Shown here one piece after another: positions 36,795 to 51,000 of a DNA stretch of 64,000 bases. Position 1 is the stretch's first letter, and every line of letters begins with the position of its first letter. Origin of the DNA: Paralichthys olivaceus. Lineage: Eukaryota; Chordata; Actinopteri; Pleuronectiformes; Paralichthyidae. The position numbers and the translations under genes are program-made. A model generated the notes under the pieces. That model made no database searches. It had not been told where the DNA came from and was given only the letters and a program-made list of their open reading frames with translations. Location of the stretch: NCBI RefSeq assembly GCF_024713975.1, contig NC_091098.1, positions 20,454,816-20,518,815 of the forward strand. The letters run 5' to 3'.

Positions 36795-39700
36795 ATGGCA
36801 CCGATTTGGGACAGACGGGCTCCCGCGTTGCTCTTGGTGTGGAGCTACTGCGTCCTGGCGGATACCGCCTTTACGAACTTTACTCTGGACAACGAGTTCC
36901 ACTCCAGTTTTATCCACCGTCGGCTGAAGAGCCAGGAGCGCAGAGAGATGCAGCGGGAGATCCTGTCGATCCTGGGGCTGCCGCACCGACCGCGACCTCA
37001 CCTCCACGGAAAGCACAACGCCGCCCCGATGTTTATGTTGGACCTGTACAACGCCATGTCCACAGAGGGGGACGAGGACAGATACTCATACCCCTACAAG
37101 CCCGTCTTCACCACCCAGGGGCCCCCGATAGCCAGCCTGCAAGACAACAACTTCTTAAACGATGCAGACATGGTGATGAGCTTTGTCAATTTAGGTAGGC
37201 TCCTTGTTCTTTCACTGTTTGTGTCACCAGAAACTAAACACTTAATTCAAAACAGCAAAAGCCCCCGAGGGACAAAGAAACACGTTCAATTATCTCAACA
37301 ATTAAGGCCACTGAAGGGAATATTGTCAGTCCAGTCATCTCAGTTACATTGCACATGTTATGATTAGATCATTATTTTTCATAACCTCCAAAAACACATG
37401 AAGTCCCCAAACATGAAGTACAGTTTTCAGTTTTAAAGTTTCTGAAGCTAAATACACCTACATTCATTTTATAATTCTCCTCAAGGGATGATGGAAGTAT
37501 TGCCCTCTACTTGTTCCATCTCTTCCTGGTTTTTCAGACCCCCTCCATGAGCATTCCACTCATGTGTCCACGGGGAAAGTATAACTCCAGTGACATTTTA
37601 ACTTGTTACACCTCAAGCTGCACCTGCATGCACACACAGGACAACAGCACAATAATCATGTTTACATGCAGCTACTTTACGAGAAGGCACAGTTATACAG
37701 CTAATACTAAGGAGTGTCACATTCCAGTCTCCCTCTCTGTCAAACAGCTGTGCACTGCAGCCAGCTAATGTTAAGGTACTGGGTCTGCATATGACAGACC
37801 AGCAGGCAGTTAATATGTCAACCACGTGTTATCTAAAGAATGAGTAAGTCAACCTCAGAATGGGTTCAAAGTGCACTGCTCCCTTCTCTCCAACCTGGAG
37901 ACATGCCTATAGACAGAGCACACATTAATGATGATCTGAGTTTAGTTTAGTCAGTATTGGTCATACACCTAGTCATCATGTCGTATGATGCACTTCACAC
38001 CAATAGAATAATTTAGTTTTTAAATTGTTGTTCTGTTTATCGAATGTGAACTGTCTTGGTTGATTTTACAGCCGTCAGCAACACTTTGGGGTAATCAAGT
38101 GCAGATAATCACAACATTAGCATTGGTGTGAGGTTTACAGATACATATACACACTGTTATTAATACAGTTTTGCTCCACAAATGATTCAGTCACAGCAAA
38201 TGCTCCAGATGAGTTGATTTTTTTCCCTGCAGAAAACGGCCGATGCAGTATAATGAAATTCTCTGCAGGCATATGTGGTATTTAAATGTGTGCAAACCAA
38301 CCGAGTCTTGGTGAATTTTTGCAAAGACTTGGGAGTTTAAATTCAAACCTGGAAAGATCATTGTTGGAGTGTCTTGGCAAGAGAGAGGGAGGTGACACTG
38401 GTGCCTCCACTGCACTGTGTAATTACTGTGGGAGCTGCTGCATTGTGACTATTTTTGACAGGCTGTGACACAGATGGATTTGACCACAGAGACTCGCAAA
38501 GTCAAGGGCCTCGCAAAGTCAAGGGCCAAGGCTGCAGCGTGCAGACAAGAAGGAAGGGAGCTTTTGAGAGAGAAGGAGAGATCAGGGCTCCATTGCTTTT
38601 GCAAGGATGATACTCAAAGCAGAAAGAAAGTAAAGGTCACGTCAGCTGTAAAGAATCTTTGACATATTACTGTTATCCATATATAAAGCAGGTGTGTGTC
38701 ATTGCATGTTAGCTATCTACCATGTGTCACATCTCTCAGCAGAGTTCATTGTCAGGTCGCCCCCTTGTCCCCCCGAGTCTCATGTGATACCATCTAACAT
38801 ACGTCCTGGCAGCTTAATTTAAAACAGCAGATAAAATGCTGTTTCATTACCCTTCACATGAGAGTGAGATGGACTCGCTATTTCCTCTCCAAATCCCTTC
38901 CTCTCAACGTTTTGCTCATTGTGGTTTTGTTTTGTTATTGCAGCACTGGTTTGTAATTTCATTTAGAAGACAAGAGCGTTCTACTTCTGATTTCTATTTA
39001 CGTCATCGAGCTGCAGTCCAGAGCTACCCATCTGGTTAGAAGTGCAAAAAACACATCTCTGTTATTAGCCACTTCATTATCTTAGTAATGATTTGATCTA
39101 AGAAAAGAAATGTTCTTCCTCTTCCTTGTTGTCACATTGTGTGTGTGAGTGCTGCAGACTCCAGTGCAGCCAGCCAGGGTGGGTGTGGGCTTTGGGACAG
39201 ACCCCAGGCCAGGGACGTCCTCTCGCTGAGTCACTGCAGTTTAAAAGGCCAGCTGTGTAAATGACTTACAGCATACGTTCATAATTTACACCGTTACACA
39301 CAACACAGGTCACACAGGCACTGGGTGTGTGCTGGACACGCCATGATCATAACCCAATCGATCTATCTTTATCCATCTGTCTCTTTCTCTATCTGTCTCT
39401 ATCCACAACTATTTAATTGAATCCCAGTGGTCTCTGCCAGCATTAACCCTGAGCCACCATGAATTAAGTCATTTCCTCCTTAACAAACCACAGCTTCCAG
39501 GGCTTTTGGCCTCTGCTTTGGCCTTTGCCGAGCTACAGTTCAGTTAAGCTCAAGTTCTCTCTCACACACAAGCCAGTCATACGCTGCCATCCAGGCACAC
39601 ACACAAACACTCATCATGCCCATTTACTCTTCCACAGGAAAAGACGGTGACTTGAACGTCTGCTATTTGCATCCTGGATGACTGAAACAGTGGCAACATC

Positions 39701-42700
39701 CTCACCTGTGTTTATGTTTGGAAGGGGAGAGGGGCGTTTATAGTCTTTTACTGTAAAATGTTATCATGAGGTATATGTGAGTCAGAGCGTCCTGATTATT
39801 CCTGTCCTCAAGAAATCCTGTGTTGATTAACTTAACCTTTAGAGAGTAGGGGGAAAAGAGGCAATGCTACATTCCAACTGTGTGTGTGTGTACATATACT
39901 TTGGGATGATTAATAAATCAACACAGTGGTTTACCTGCATTCAGCAGAATCTTAAGCAGTTTTCACATGACCTACACATGCACAAGGCAGCGGGAGGTTC
40001 TCTGCACAGACGTGTTCACAACAGCAACAAATCCTCCTCATTATTATTATTATTTTACTTCTACGTGTATGACTTCTCCTGGATTTCTCCAGACATTATA
40101 CTTGGTGGAGAAACTCCATAGAAACTACTGAGCGTTCCACTTGGGCATTTGCGTTCACACATGCGCTTCCTCCTGAGAAAATACGGAGGAACTGCGGAGT
40201 TCAGTGAATGACTGAAAGCAGCTATAATGTGATTATATGTTATTATATATGAAGAGTTTGGTCATAAACACTCGTGTAATTTTTAAAAGTTGTTAGTGCT
40301 GTATTATACTTAGTACTTTCCAGGTTAAACAGGATTTGTTGACAATAAAAAGTATATAATATATCACCATACTTATCTTTGGACAATACAAATCACAGAG
40401 TTAATAAAACTTTTGCTGTCAACATTTTACTCTGACACATGTAAGGATTGATTATTTCACAGGTGATACATCCACCATATGCCAGTATCACAGAATATCA
40501 GAACTAATATCATGATGGTTTCAGATTCCAGCTTTTGTGCATACTGCCACAAAATAAAAGCATCTAAATAAGGAACAAATATCAAACCATTGAAAAAAAC
40601 CTGATGTGCTTTTAAAGGTCCAGTATGTAGGAGGGGATCTATCGGTAGAGAGGAAATATAATTATTATATTTTTTTCATTAGTTTATAATCACCTGAAAC
40701 AAATTATCATATAATCTTTGAGATTTTTTGATGTGTAGGGTGTACACGCTTGGAAGCTGCAGGAGACATGAAAGCGCTTCAGTTGGATGCAATTTGCAAC
40801 TTCACCACTAGATTTCACTAAATCCTACACACTGGTCCTTTACTTGTTCAGGGTTGTGCTGCTGTTGATAAGCACCACATGTGATACATTGGAAGGGTTG
40901 AACAACAGTAAACAAACGAAGTTCCTCTGTTTTCATTTACTCATTGTTTCAATATGTAACATTTGGGTCACAGTCATCATCTCACCCAGTTCAAGCCACG
41001 GTGCTGCACGTAGTTGTCTTGCGTCACGTTACAGCTCTGCCTATATTTAAATAGAGACTTGAGGCTGTGATCATTAAAGGAAGAGATATTGCCCAGACCT
41101 GGCGTGCTGAGTGAGTCAGTGCACTAGTGGGTAATTATCCTTTGCGTTACCTTGGTGACCCGTCAGGGCACCACCTGGCCCTCCACCATTCATGGCCCTC
41201 TGTCTACGCCCACAGGAGCTGCCACACGGCCGCCCGCCAGCTTCCTCTGCCTTAGAGAATGTGTTAATGGGAAGGCAATGCAGAGCAGAGAAGGGAGTTG
41301 TCATACAGAGAAATTAGTTTGGGTTTATTAGAGGATTTAGCTTCAGACAACATTGTGTGACCGGCTTACACATACACACACACACATATGCATACACTTA
41401 CACACACATGGCTACATGCTCAGAGGCTGTTGTGTCACACTACAGTTGTGTGCGAGGCACACAGCTCTGGTTTTAAAGCTGATAGTGGTCCATATGTTTA
41501 ATTTTAAGCGAATAACTCCAATATCTCAAATACTCATAGCTTTCCCCACCCTTCTCTCTATTGCTCCTTGCATTCCTCTCCACAGTGGGCTGCCCGCGGT
41601 GCTGAGGTTAATACAGATGTTTCCCTCTGTCTGCAGGCCAATGCAGCTGTGCAGTGAAACTTTATCTGTTCAGAGTCCAACAAGTCCCCTCATCTCGACC
41701 TCCACCATCACGTCTGCCCCGGTCTCCAATCCATCCCACACTCAGCACCACTTGATACCAAATGTCCCTCCCTGCTCTGCCTGAACCAACAGTATTGATT
41801 ATCAGCACTGGCCTCCTAGTTTTAATTAGTTAGTTATCCTATGGTCCCAGTAGTGTTGTGGGGTGTTTAGTCTCCAGCCTCCAGCTCTGGCCCTCACCTC
41901 TAGAGGTTTGAACCTCCTGCGCTCCCAGACATAAAACATTTCAACACTTTCTCAAGTTCTTCTGTGTGTTTTTCTACTCCCCACCTTTCTCTCACACATC
42001 TACACATATACATACACACATATTCTCTCTGAACCCAAAACACTGCTTTCTCTGTCTCACTTCTTCATCTCTCACTCATCTCTGTCATAAACACACACAC
42101 GGTCTTATTTGTCCTTTTTCTTCACCGCTGAGTTGTTGACTTGACAGATTTGTCCTCGTCACCTCAGCTCCCACCAGAAGCTACTTTCTGAAATGTGCAT
42201 GTGTTGGAAGTCCAGTCATTCCTCTGTGCATGTAGCCTGTCCGAGGCACTGTTAGCATGTCCCTTTCCCTCCAGTAGATTTATGTAATTGCTCCTGTATA
42301 CACTCTCAGTGGTTGAAAAGCACAGGCATGTGTTTGTGCACGCATGCACACATGTGTGGAGAGAAACGCACATGCATTTTTTTTTTTTGCCCAAAGGAAT
42401 GCTTCTGGAGTTAATTAGTGTTATTGCGTGCATGTTTTATTGCCTTCTGCTGGACAGGGAGTGAGCAGAAGCACAGGAATGTACAACTTAGTACAGATAG
42501 CCCTGCCTCCCTGTCAGGTAATTTCTCTTAATGCTCTCTGCCATTTGATGCATTCTGTTGAGGTCCAGTGTTTTTTAATAAATATCGCAAATGGAGACAA
42601 AGAACCTTTCCTCTCATAAGTGTCACCCAACTTTACAAAGTCTGCAGCTGGCAAGATTCTGGAAAGTCGTGTTTTTTCCACTTATCTCCCTGATTCACCT

Positions 42701-45700
42701 GTTGAACCCAGCAGTCCAGAATGACATCTGGATGTACATAGCAGAGCCTCTGTGCTCTTGGCCAGGCTGAGGCACTTGCTGGGAGAGATGATGAAACACA
42801 CTGCGGGTGGGACTTGACAGTGTGGCGAGTGGTCAAAAGGCCCAGATGTACTAAGCAGCAGGCGTTCTGTTCTTAACGCTCTGCTTCAATGATGGACGGA
42901 GCTTCTACATTGCCAGGAATGCTGGACTCGTTTTCGTTTTTCTAATAATTTCCCTATCTTGCCCTGATGCTTTCCTTTTTTCTTTCTATCCCTCAGAATT
43001 TTGTGGTAAACTCATATTTGTTGCTCAGATAACATGCGACCACTGCAAACTGCATATGAGAGAAGTGGAATTATAAAAAGTTCAGCGGATAACAGAATGC
43101 ATGATATTTAACCACTTCTCTTTCATCTGGATTACTTTGGCCTGGGCTTATCAGTGACTGGCAGCAAATAAGACTCCCCTGCACTTCCATGTACCAAGGT
43201 ACCAAGCAGTGAAGCTGACAGAGCAGATGTGAGCCAGAGCACAGCCAGAAATCCTGGGACAAACAGCTCCTCTGCTGCAAAAACAAATACAGTCCTCTTT
43301 GCTTGGTACTGGGGCACTGACAGATCAGAGGGGAGAGGAGGAATGAGATGAGAGGAGAAGGAAGAGACAGAGAGAAAAGGAGAATAGGGTTTGAAGGTGG
43401 ATAAAGAATGCATGTTGTAATGCAAGTCCATTACTCTCATTATTCCTCTTACTTGTTGGAACATAATGTGCTTCAGAACTTTAGTGTTAGTGCCGTGATG
43501 TGTGTGTGCATAGTAAAACACTATTTAAGAGCCACCTACCCTGCCCAGTCGCCAGCTGCACTGTGTGATGTGTGTTAGTTCTCCTCGCGGAAGATTGCGT
43601 TAGCGGAAGCTCGTAATACTGACCAGATTCCTCACCAGGCTCCGACAGCCAAATCAAAGCTTGTAAAAGCCAAGCAACAACTGTACACAAGGGTTTTTTA
43701 AATGATAAGTGATGAAATATTGCGTATGTGCACCATGGAATATGAATTGCATGTGGCAGGTTACTATGGTATTTATTTTGGTGAGTGTGCAGCTGTGTTT
43801 CCTCTACAGATATTTTGTTTATTTAAAAAAGAAATGAGCTGTAATGAAACAAAATAAACCATCTGTTAAAGTCAGAGTGCCAATGTGCCTGACACAAGAC
43901 GCCGCTTTGGGATGCAGGAGGAAATGACACAAAGTTCTCTTTAGACACCGGAAAATCTGTTTGTGCCGATGTGCATATTGTATGTGCATTTTCCTGAGGT
44001 CTATAATAAGAGGTGGCTTGGCTGGTCGAGGAGGGTGTGGCCCCTGTGGCCACAAAATTAAAGAACATATAAAACAAGGGGATGAGGGGAAGAGAGAGTG
44101 GGGGAAACTGAATGGCTGTGGTTTCACGTCTCTTGAGATGCTTTATCCGGCAGCTAAGGGGAAGTGCAGATGGTCACAGTGGCATCAGCGTGGAGGAAGA
44201 TCCCTCGCTGCTTGGCACACATCTGTCCGCGTCCCTTCTTCCCCGTCTCTCATCACATTGCATCACACCGCAGAACAATGACCGCTGAAGATTTAGGATG
44301 TGGTTTCTTTGTTGTCACTGTTGCCTCTCACTAATGTACAGTCTCTCTTGGCAGACTTCTGAGGGAACATAATGAGGCCTCAGTTCCAATTTTCGAGATG
44401 ACTCAATTTGTCCCACAGGACCTTCAGTCACAGTGAGGCTTCTTCACCGACAGATTTTCTTCAAAACATTCTTTTCAGAGCCAATATTGATTATAAATAA
44501 TCAAGAAGACCATCGAATGATATTTAGAAGTGATATACATTTGCAGTTAAAATGTAAATGTTGATGTCAAAATCAAGAACAACTCCAGCTCTAACACTCT
44601 GGTTGCCAGTGATTCTGTGTTGCGGGTAGCCTTTTTTTACTGGTCTATCTCAACCCAGTTATTTTGTCTATTTTCTCCTGTTTTCTTCATTTCAATGGTT
44701 AATTACCCACTTTATATTTAAACTTAAAATACATCTGCTCAAGTACTCATTGCGCTCACGCTTGTGTCTTAGATCAACAAAAGCATAATATTTTCATAAA
44801 GTTGAAGTGTTCTTGTAACTTCAATGTAGAGAATGATTATGTAAGCCTTCAGTACTATTAGGCTATTACTCAAGATGTGTAAACAATCAGGGAGTGCTTT
44901 GAATCACAGAGTTGCAAAACATTTTGATCATCGTAAAAATTTGATTTGCCAGGTTGATATTATTTGACCATTACCTTAGATTCACCAGTTTGGCTTAGAG
45001 TAAAGGAAGGATTCAAAATATAAAGAATCAACATAGAAATATAAAGTTAATCTATTAAAATAAAACTAATACAACTAATTTAATTCCATTCACCTCTGAG
45101 TTGAAAAGCATGAGCGAATTAAAGGAATCATAAATGTTTCCTATAGATACTGTTATGTGACGCAATGTGATTGTGTCACGCATCACAATCACTGACTTTA
45201 GGGCAAATTAAAGATTACACAGTTGATTTTATAATCTGCAGATTAAATCAGTTCAATTTTGCAAACTTTTAAGTTGAAGTTAGTGATTACGCTTCCATGC
45301 TTTTTTTCTTAGCAGCTGCAAAAACAAAGCTTCTTGAATTCACTCCTCCTCTGATTCACACCTCTGGCTCACTTCCTCTCCATAGCAGTGGACTCATGGG
45401 TATTGTAGTAGCTGGACTGGCTGCAGAATAAGAAAGAGATGTAAATCTCAAAACATTTCAGAAATGTGTTTATTTGCTTTTTTGCAGAGCGATAAATTAA
45501 TATTACTCTCACATGAATATGAAGCAGCAGTAACTTATTGGAGTCTCAACTGGTGACCCGCCAAGAACTAGTCCAGCTCATAAATCCCCTGTGAATTGTC
45601 TTTTTTTCACTTTCTCTTTGTGCAGATTAAATAAACGAGTTGTGTAGATGTCGGTAGGTGGATTTTGTGACTTTTGGATGGAGCCAAGCTGCCTCCCACT

Positions 45701-48008
45701 GTTTTCAGACTTTGTGCTTAGCCTAGTTAGCCAGTTGCAGATTCATATTCAACAAACAGATGCGAGTCTGGCATTGATCTTCTCATCTATCTTTCCTTCT
45801 CTCCAGAAAGTTGCTAAGTGTATTTCCCCAAAATAAAAACATTTTCATTTCAACCAAAACTATCATCAGCATGAAGGTAAATGAAAAAAAAATCTGGATT
45901 CTTGTAATTTAGATGAACAGACCATCGGACACAGCTGCTGCCTCGGTGCTCTGTAAAGGGCAAAGAGAGGCTTTACAGTCAGATACATTCCTCTGAGCTC
46001 CACGCTGTTACATATCCAGTAGAAATCTCTGGTCCATGATGCCCAGTGAAGCGTGAGGTAGAACCCAACACTACAGTTTATGAGTGTAGAGGGCAGTGAT
46101 GGCTGCAGTGAGAGGGCGAGAGAGAGTTACCAAAGCTGCTGTGAGTTCAGTCTCAGACCTCGAGATGACCTTCGGGCCGGACGACTCGGAAAAGATTGGT
46201 TTGACCACAAATCTTAAATGTAAAGACTCTTCTCCCTGTGGTTATTGCTTCTGCGTGCACATGGGCTCAGAGGCGTGTGTACTTGATTGCGCACACATGC
46301 CGAAACACTGCAGCGATTCAATGATCGTTAACCATAAGTTATAGCATGAAATGCCACTGACCCTTTCCCAGGGAGACAGGGCTGACAGGCCCCGCAGCAG
46401 TATAAATACATCACACAGCCATGATGTCATCAGTAGTCGCCAGTGGGCAGGATGTTTCCTAACGTTGTAATCGCCCTACTGTGGGCACTCACCCGGTACA
46501 CAAGAGATCAAACCCTCCTCTCTCTTTATAGGATAAACATCTTGAGCGATCTGCCCCTCGCTTGCACTCGGTTTTTCTTCCCCTCTCTCCTTTAGCTTAT
46601 GGAAACTATGACTTACTTATTCCCAGTTCTGTCGTTAAGTTACTGTTTGAGTAAGAGCAGAAGAAAGAGACGGATCATAATAGTTTATCAAATTTGCATG
46701 AGTCTATTTAGTGTGACAGCAACTTTCATGGACGTCCATCATTAAATCATCTGATTTGACTCACTGGTGACTTTTCCAGTGTCTTTGGGTATCAGGTGTG
46801 TCGTCGGAGTTAATGGCCTCTACAGGGAGGCAGATAGTGGTAGCACAATTAACTCAGGGGAATTATAGGTGGGAGATGGGGGGGGTGGCAAAGCTTAAGC
46901 CGTCGCTTTTTAGAAGTGAGAGCAGTGCCAGGGGTGAACTCCCCCTAGCCCTGACCCCCACCGAGCAGCGGAAGCGTGCAAAGCGGGACCGAGGGGTGTG
47001 AGGGCGGCGAACAGACACTTGGGCTAATTCGAGCCGTCAGATCTGTCTGCCGCTGCTCCGGAGCCTGAGGTGTCAGAGAAGTGTCTTGGGTCCGCAGGCA
47101 CTGTAGTAGAGGGGGAAGGGGATTAAGGAGGGAAAAGAGAAGAAAAAGAGGAAGGGAGGGATTTACAAGAAGAGAGAAAACAGGAGTTGAAGGATATTTG
47201 GTAATGTTTGATAGTTGCTGTCAAATTCAATGAAATTACCAAAACTAACTATTTTAGGAGGTCGTGGTGTGCGACATTGTGGACACAATTTTTTGTTAAA
47301 CAAACTTTCATGACTTTTTTGAGCTGTGGTGCCCTAGTGGGTGTTAATGCCAGCACAACAGTGGATGTGGAATGAATGAAACTGCAGTGTTGGTGTTCAG
47401 TGTTCATTCAAACAGGAACAAACAATTTTAGACTTTGACTACACCTAACAAATACTTATTGGTCAGATAGACAGTCAATGGACAAAACCATGAACTGAAT
47501 GTCACAGTGTCTGATACATTTCCAGTGTTTTAGAAAAACAGCATGTTATTGAAACATTAGAAAGTAGTGGTAAACCTTAAATAACTTTTATAAAGTAACA
47601 CTACAGTGGAGAAGGAGTCAGTATACCCAGCAAGGAAAAATACATCTTGAGAAGCTAGTGTTTGGACGGTAACCCTCTGGTTACCAGGTGCGTGGTAGAT
47701 CTGAGGAATGGAGCACTCATCTCCATCCCGACATCTCATCATGTGTGCTGCTGTGCACGTGTGTGGCCCGCACGAGTCCAATGATGTGGGATAACTGTCA
47801 TCATCAGCACTTTTTGTGAAGAGCAAATCAGACCGAATGATAAAAGCCGCTCACTGTGTGTGTGCATGTTTGTGCATGTTTGTGCGTGCGTGCACGTGTG
47901 TGTTTGTCTCTTTGCGTGTGTGTGTTGTTGCATCTCTAATTATGGATTACAGAAACCCATAATGATTGTGTGTGACGCACAAGACTATTCACTTCAGAGG
48001 CAATACTT

Positions 48009-48089
<81 letters not shown>

Positions 48090-51000
48090 CCATGTGTGGT
48101 GCAGCAACCGATCGGGAAGCTGGCTACTTCAAATGAAGGGCTCACATGGTATGAGAGGGTGTGTTTGCCATATTTGTGGTGAGTGCATTTGTGTAACACA
48201 GGTGGGGCGATGGCTACTCACTTCCTCCCGGAGGAAGTCATAAATGCTCCAGCTTGGCTTAAACTGTGCGTCTTCCCCTCATCTAATGACTGCCATCTTG
48301 CTGTAATGGCCTGTGAGAGAAAGTGAAAGAAAGGACAATGACAGAATCATGGCTGTGCTCAGTTTCTCTAAAACTGTACATGATGAATTTCATGCATTGA
48401 GCAGTGGAAATGGAAAGTGATGTGATAGAAATAGTTAGCGTGGGAGTTGAACAGAAGCATCCAGCTGTTCTCGCATGCAAAGATAAAGAGCTTTTGCAGT
48501 GGAGGGGCGGGCGGCTGCTCTGGTGTCCTCACGGGAGGGAGCGCACCTGCACATGGCTACAGGAGGAGGGAGAGGTCCCTGGTGTGATGGAAGAATAAGC
48601 AGGCCCCGGAGCAGAGAGGTAGGACGGAAAATGAAAATGTGAGAGAGAAAACATGAAGTAATTGTTTCCTGGAAGGATAATAAAATGAAAATGGTAGCCC
48701 TTACTTTGTTATATGCTGTGTCCTGTTATGCTGCTCCAGGCGTTGCAGGCTCCAACAGTGTTTCCCAACCTCATGCAAGATAAATCACACAAGATGGTCA
48801 CAGGATGATTAAAGGAATATGAAAGATAAAATATATTTGTGACACATTTTTTGCTCTTTTTTCCCCCTCTGCCAAAGAGGTTATTTTTTAGCCTTATTTG
48901 TTATTTGGGTTTTCAGCTGTATGACGCAAAGTCTGCTGAACAGATTTCCATAGATTCAGGTGGAAGGATGGGACTTGAGCCAAGATTATTATAATAATTT
49001 TGGTGCAGATCCCAAAAAATCCCTTGTGTAAACATTGCACGATCCAGAGTTTTTCAACATTTTCACCAATTTCCCAGGGAATACTGCATTGATGTCAATG
49101 AAGAAAAAATCTGGATCTAGTGGATTTAAATGTGGTTTCATATGGACATAGACTGTTTTCATCCACTCTGCAGTAAGAAATAGGGCCAGAAACCCATAAC
49201 TATCATATGTGTAGCTAAGATAATGCAGATTCAGTAGAAAATCAACAGTTTATATGCATATTAAATCATTTTTGAAGTATGTCCATACAAACCTGGCAGA
49301 TTTGGTCTTGAATTGTTGGGCCTTGGCAGGGGGAAGCACCATTCTAGGTTTCCTTCTGAAATATTCACCTCATTAGTTCTTGGATGATTCAAATTAAGCA
49401 ATCCCTTTCTCCAACAACAACAACAAGCAATCCAACATTTTGATTTCATTGGTGATAAGAGAAAAATGTTCACGAACCTGTGGGCAATTATAGAGTGTGG
49501 AGTGAGCACACAAAACACAGTGCACTCCCTTGAGCTTCAGGCTTTTTTAGTTGTTCGATGTAAAGTGTGACTTGGAGGCTGAGCGCTTGATAAAAGACCT
49601 TATTGACGGAGTGGTCCACAGCACAGGATTGGTACAAGTGTTGACAGTGAGGGGACTGATAGAGTCAGGTGATAAATAAGCAGGGGTGGTTGGAGGAAGT
49701 GATGCTGAATTGATAAAAGGTCTACAGTGAAGTCCACGTAACCTTGAACTCCAATTGTTTTCAGGAAGAGTCGAACAGCTTTTCAAAGCAGCCCAGTGTG
49801 TGCCCGGAGCAGATGGAGGACAATGGCAGCCTAAAGCAAGGCCATCTAATGGCCAACAGAGTGCAGAGCTGTCCCTCATTGAAGAGTAATTAGATCCTTT
49901 CTTTTACTCCTGCTCCGGCCAATCATTTCACAGAGCTGCCTTTGTATTATGTACTTCAGCAACTGGGTTTAATAGAGACGTCCACAAAAGGGGATGTAGA
50001 GGAGAGTGCACGGGGAAAACTGCATAAGAAGGATGATGTGTGTACTGAAAGAAATACAACCACATGTGTGCAGTGAAACATGCATAACATTTGCATCATT
50101 GCACACTTATATTACTGACAGCTGGTGCAGAACAAGTATGTTGTCATCTGAGATTTGTTTGACTCATATTTGTTGTTTATTTGTATTTTCTCGTTGTCGT
50201 CGTAATTGTTTTGCGTTTGCCCATGTGTGCGTACTTGTCCGGTGATGTGTGAGCATGTTGACGGCTTTGCAAAGATCCGGGGACTTGTTGTTCTCATGCC
50301 AAAGCCGTAGCTCAGAGCCATGGAGGCAGTGGACCCTGATAAAGAATTGTTGAGCAACAATGGATGGTGGATGCAGGAGGGAGTCTTTACTCTGTAACCC
50401 AGCTGCGACTCAGCCCTGCAGGGGAGGTGGTTGATATCTAACTGTATGAAGACAGTGAAAGATTAATTTGATTATTGATTAACTGATTGTTCATTATTTT
50501 GAACCAAGTCACTCTTCCAAAGAGTTGCTTTGGACTCTAATTTTAGTTACGTCATGTCTTTTAAGGTCATGTCTTTAAAGTTACTTGCACTGCTAGTGCA
50601 AGAGATTTCCAATTTACAATAAGTTAATATTTGTATATATATATTTTATTATTTATTTATTTTCTTTTTTTAATTTAACAATTAATAATATCTCTATCGA
50701 GAGAAAGGGGATATCTACATCCAAAAACTAGACGAGATTTAGTTTTATTTTCTCCTTAAAAATGAATCAGTTTCTAAATTTGTTGTTTTTCAATTCTATT
50801 AATGAATTATTAATAGTTTTAGTCAGAATTTTGTAGAAAGAGGACAAGATAAAAAACTGTTTGAAATGCCACCGTGGTTATATTGATTTCATGTTTTTAT
50901 TCAAGCTTATAAGTGATCCTAAGTTATTTAGGGCACTTCTGAGTGTGTGTTTACGTATCTGTTTGTATATGTATTGCTCTGTGTACATGTGGGGGGTCTG

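Noticed and set aside
47860-48243. 127-codon Cys-Val repeat frame
   Set aside because: It is a translation of the (TG)n microsatellite in bmp7 intron 1.
49547-49879. 110-codon minus-strand open frame in bmp7 intron 1
   Set aside because: No recognisable domain and no clear splice context. Composition is compatible with chance, so it is noted only as possible conserved non-coding DNA.
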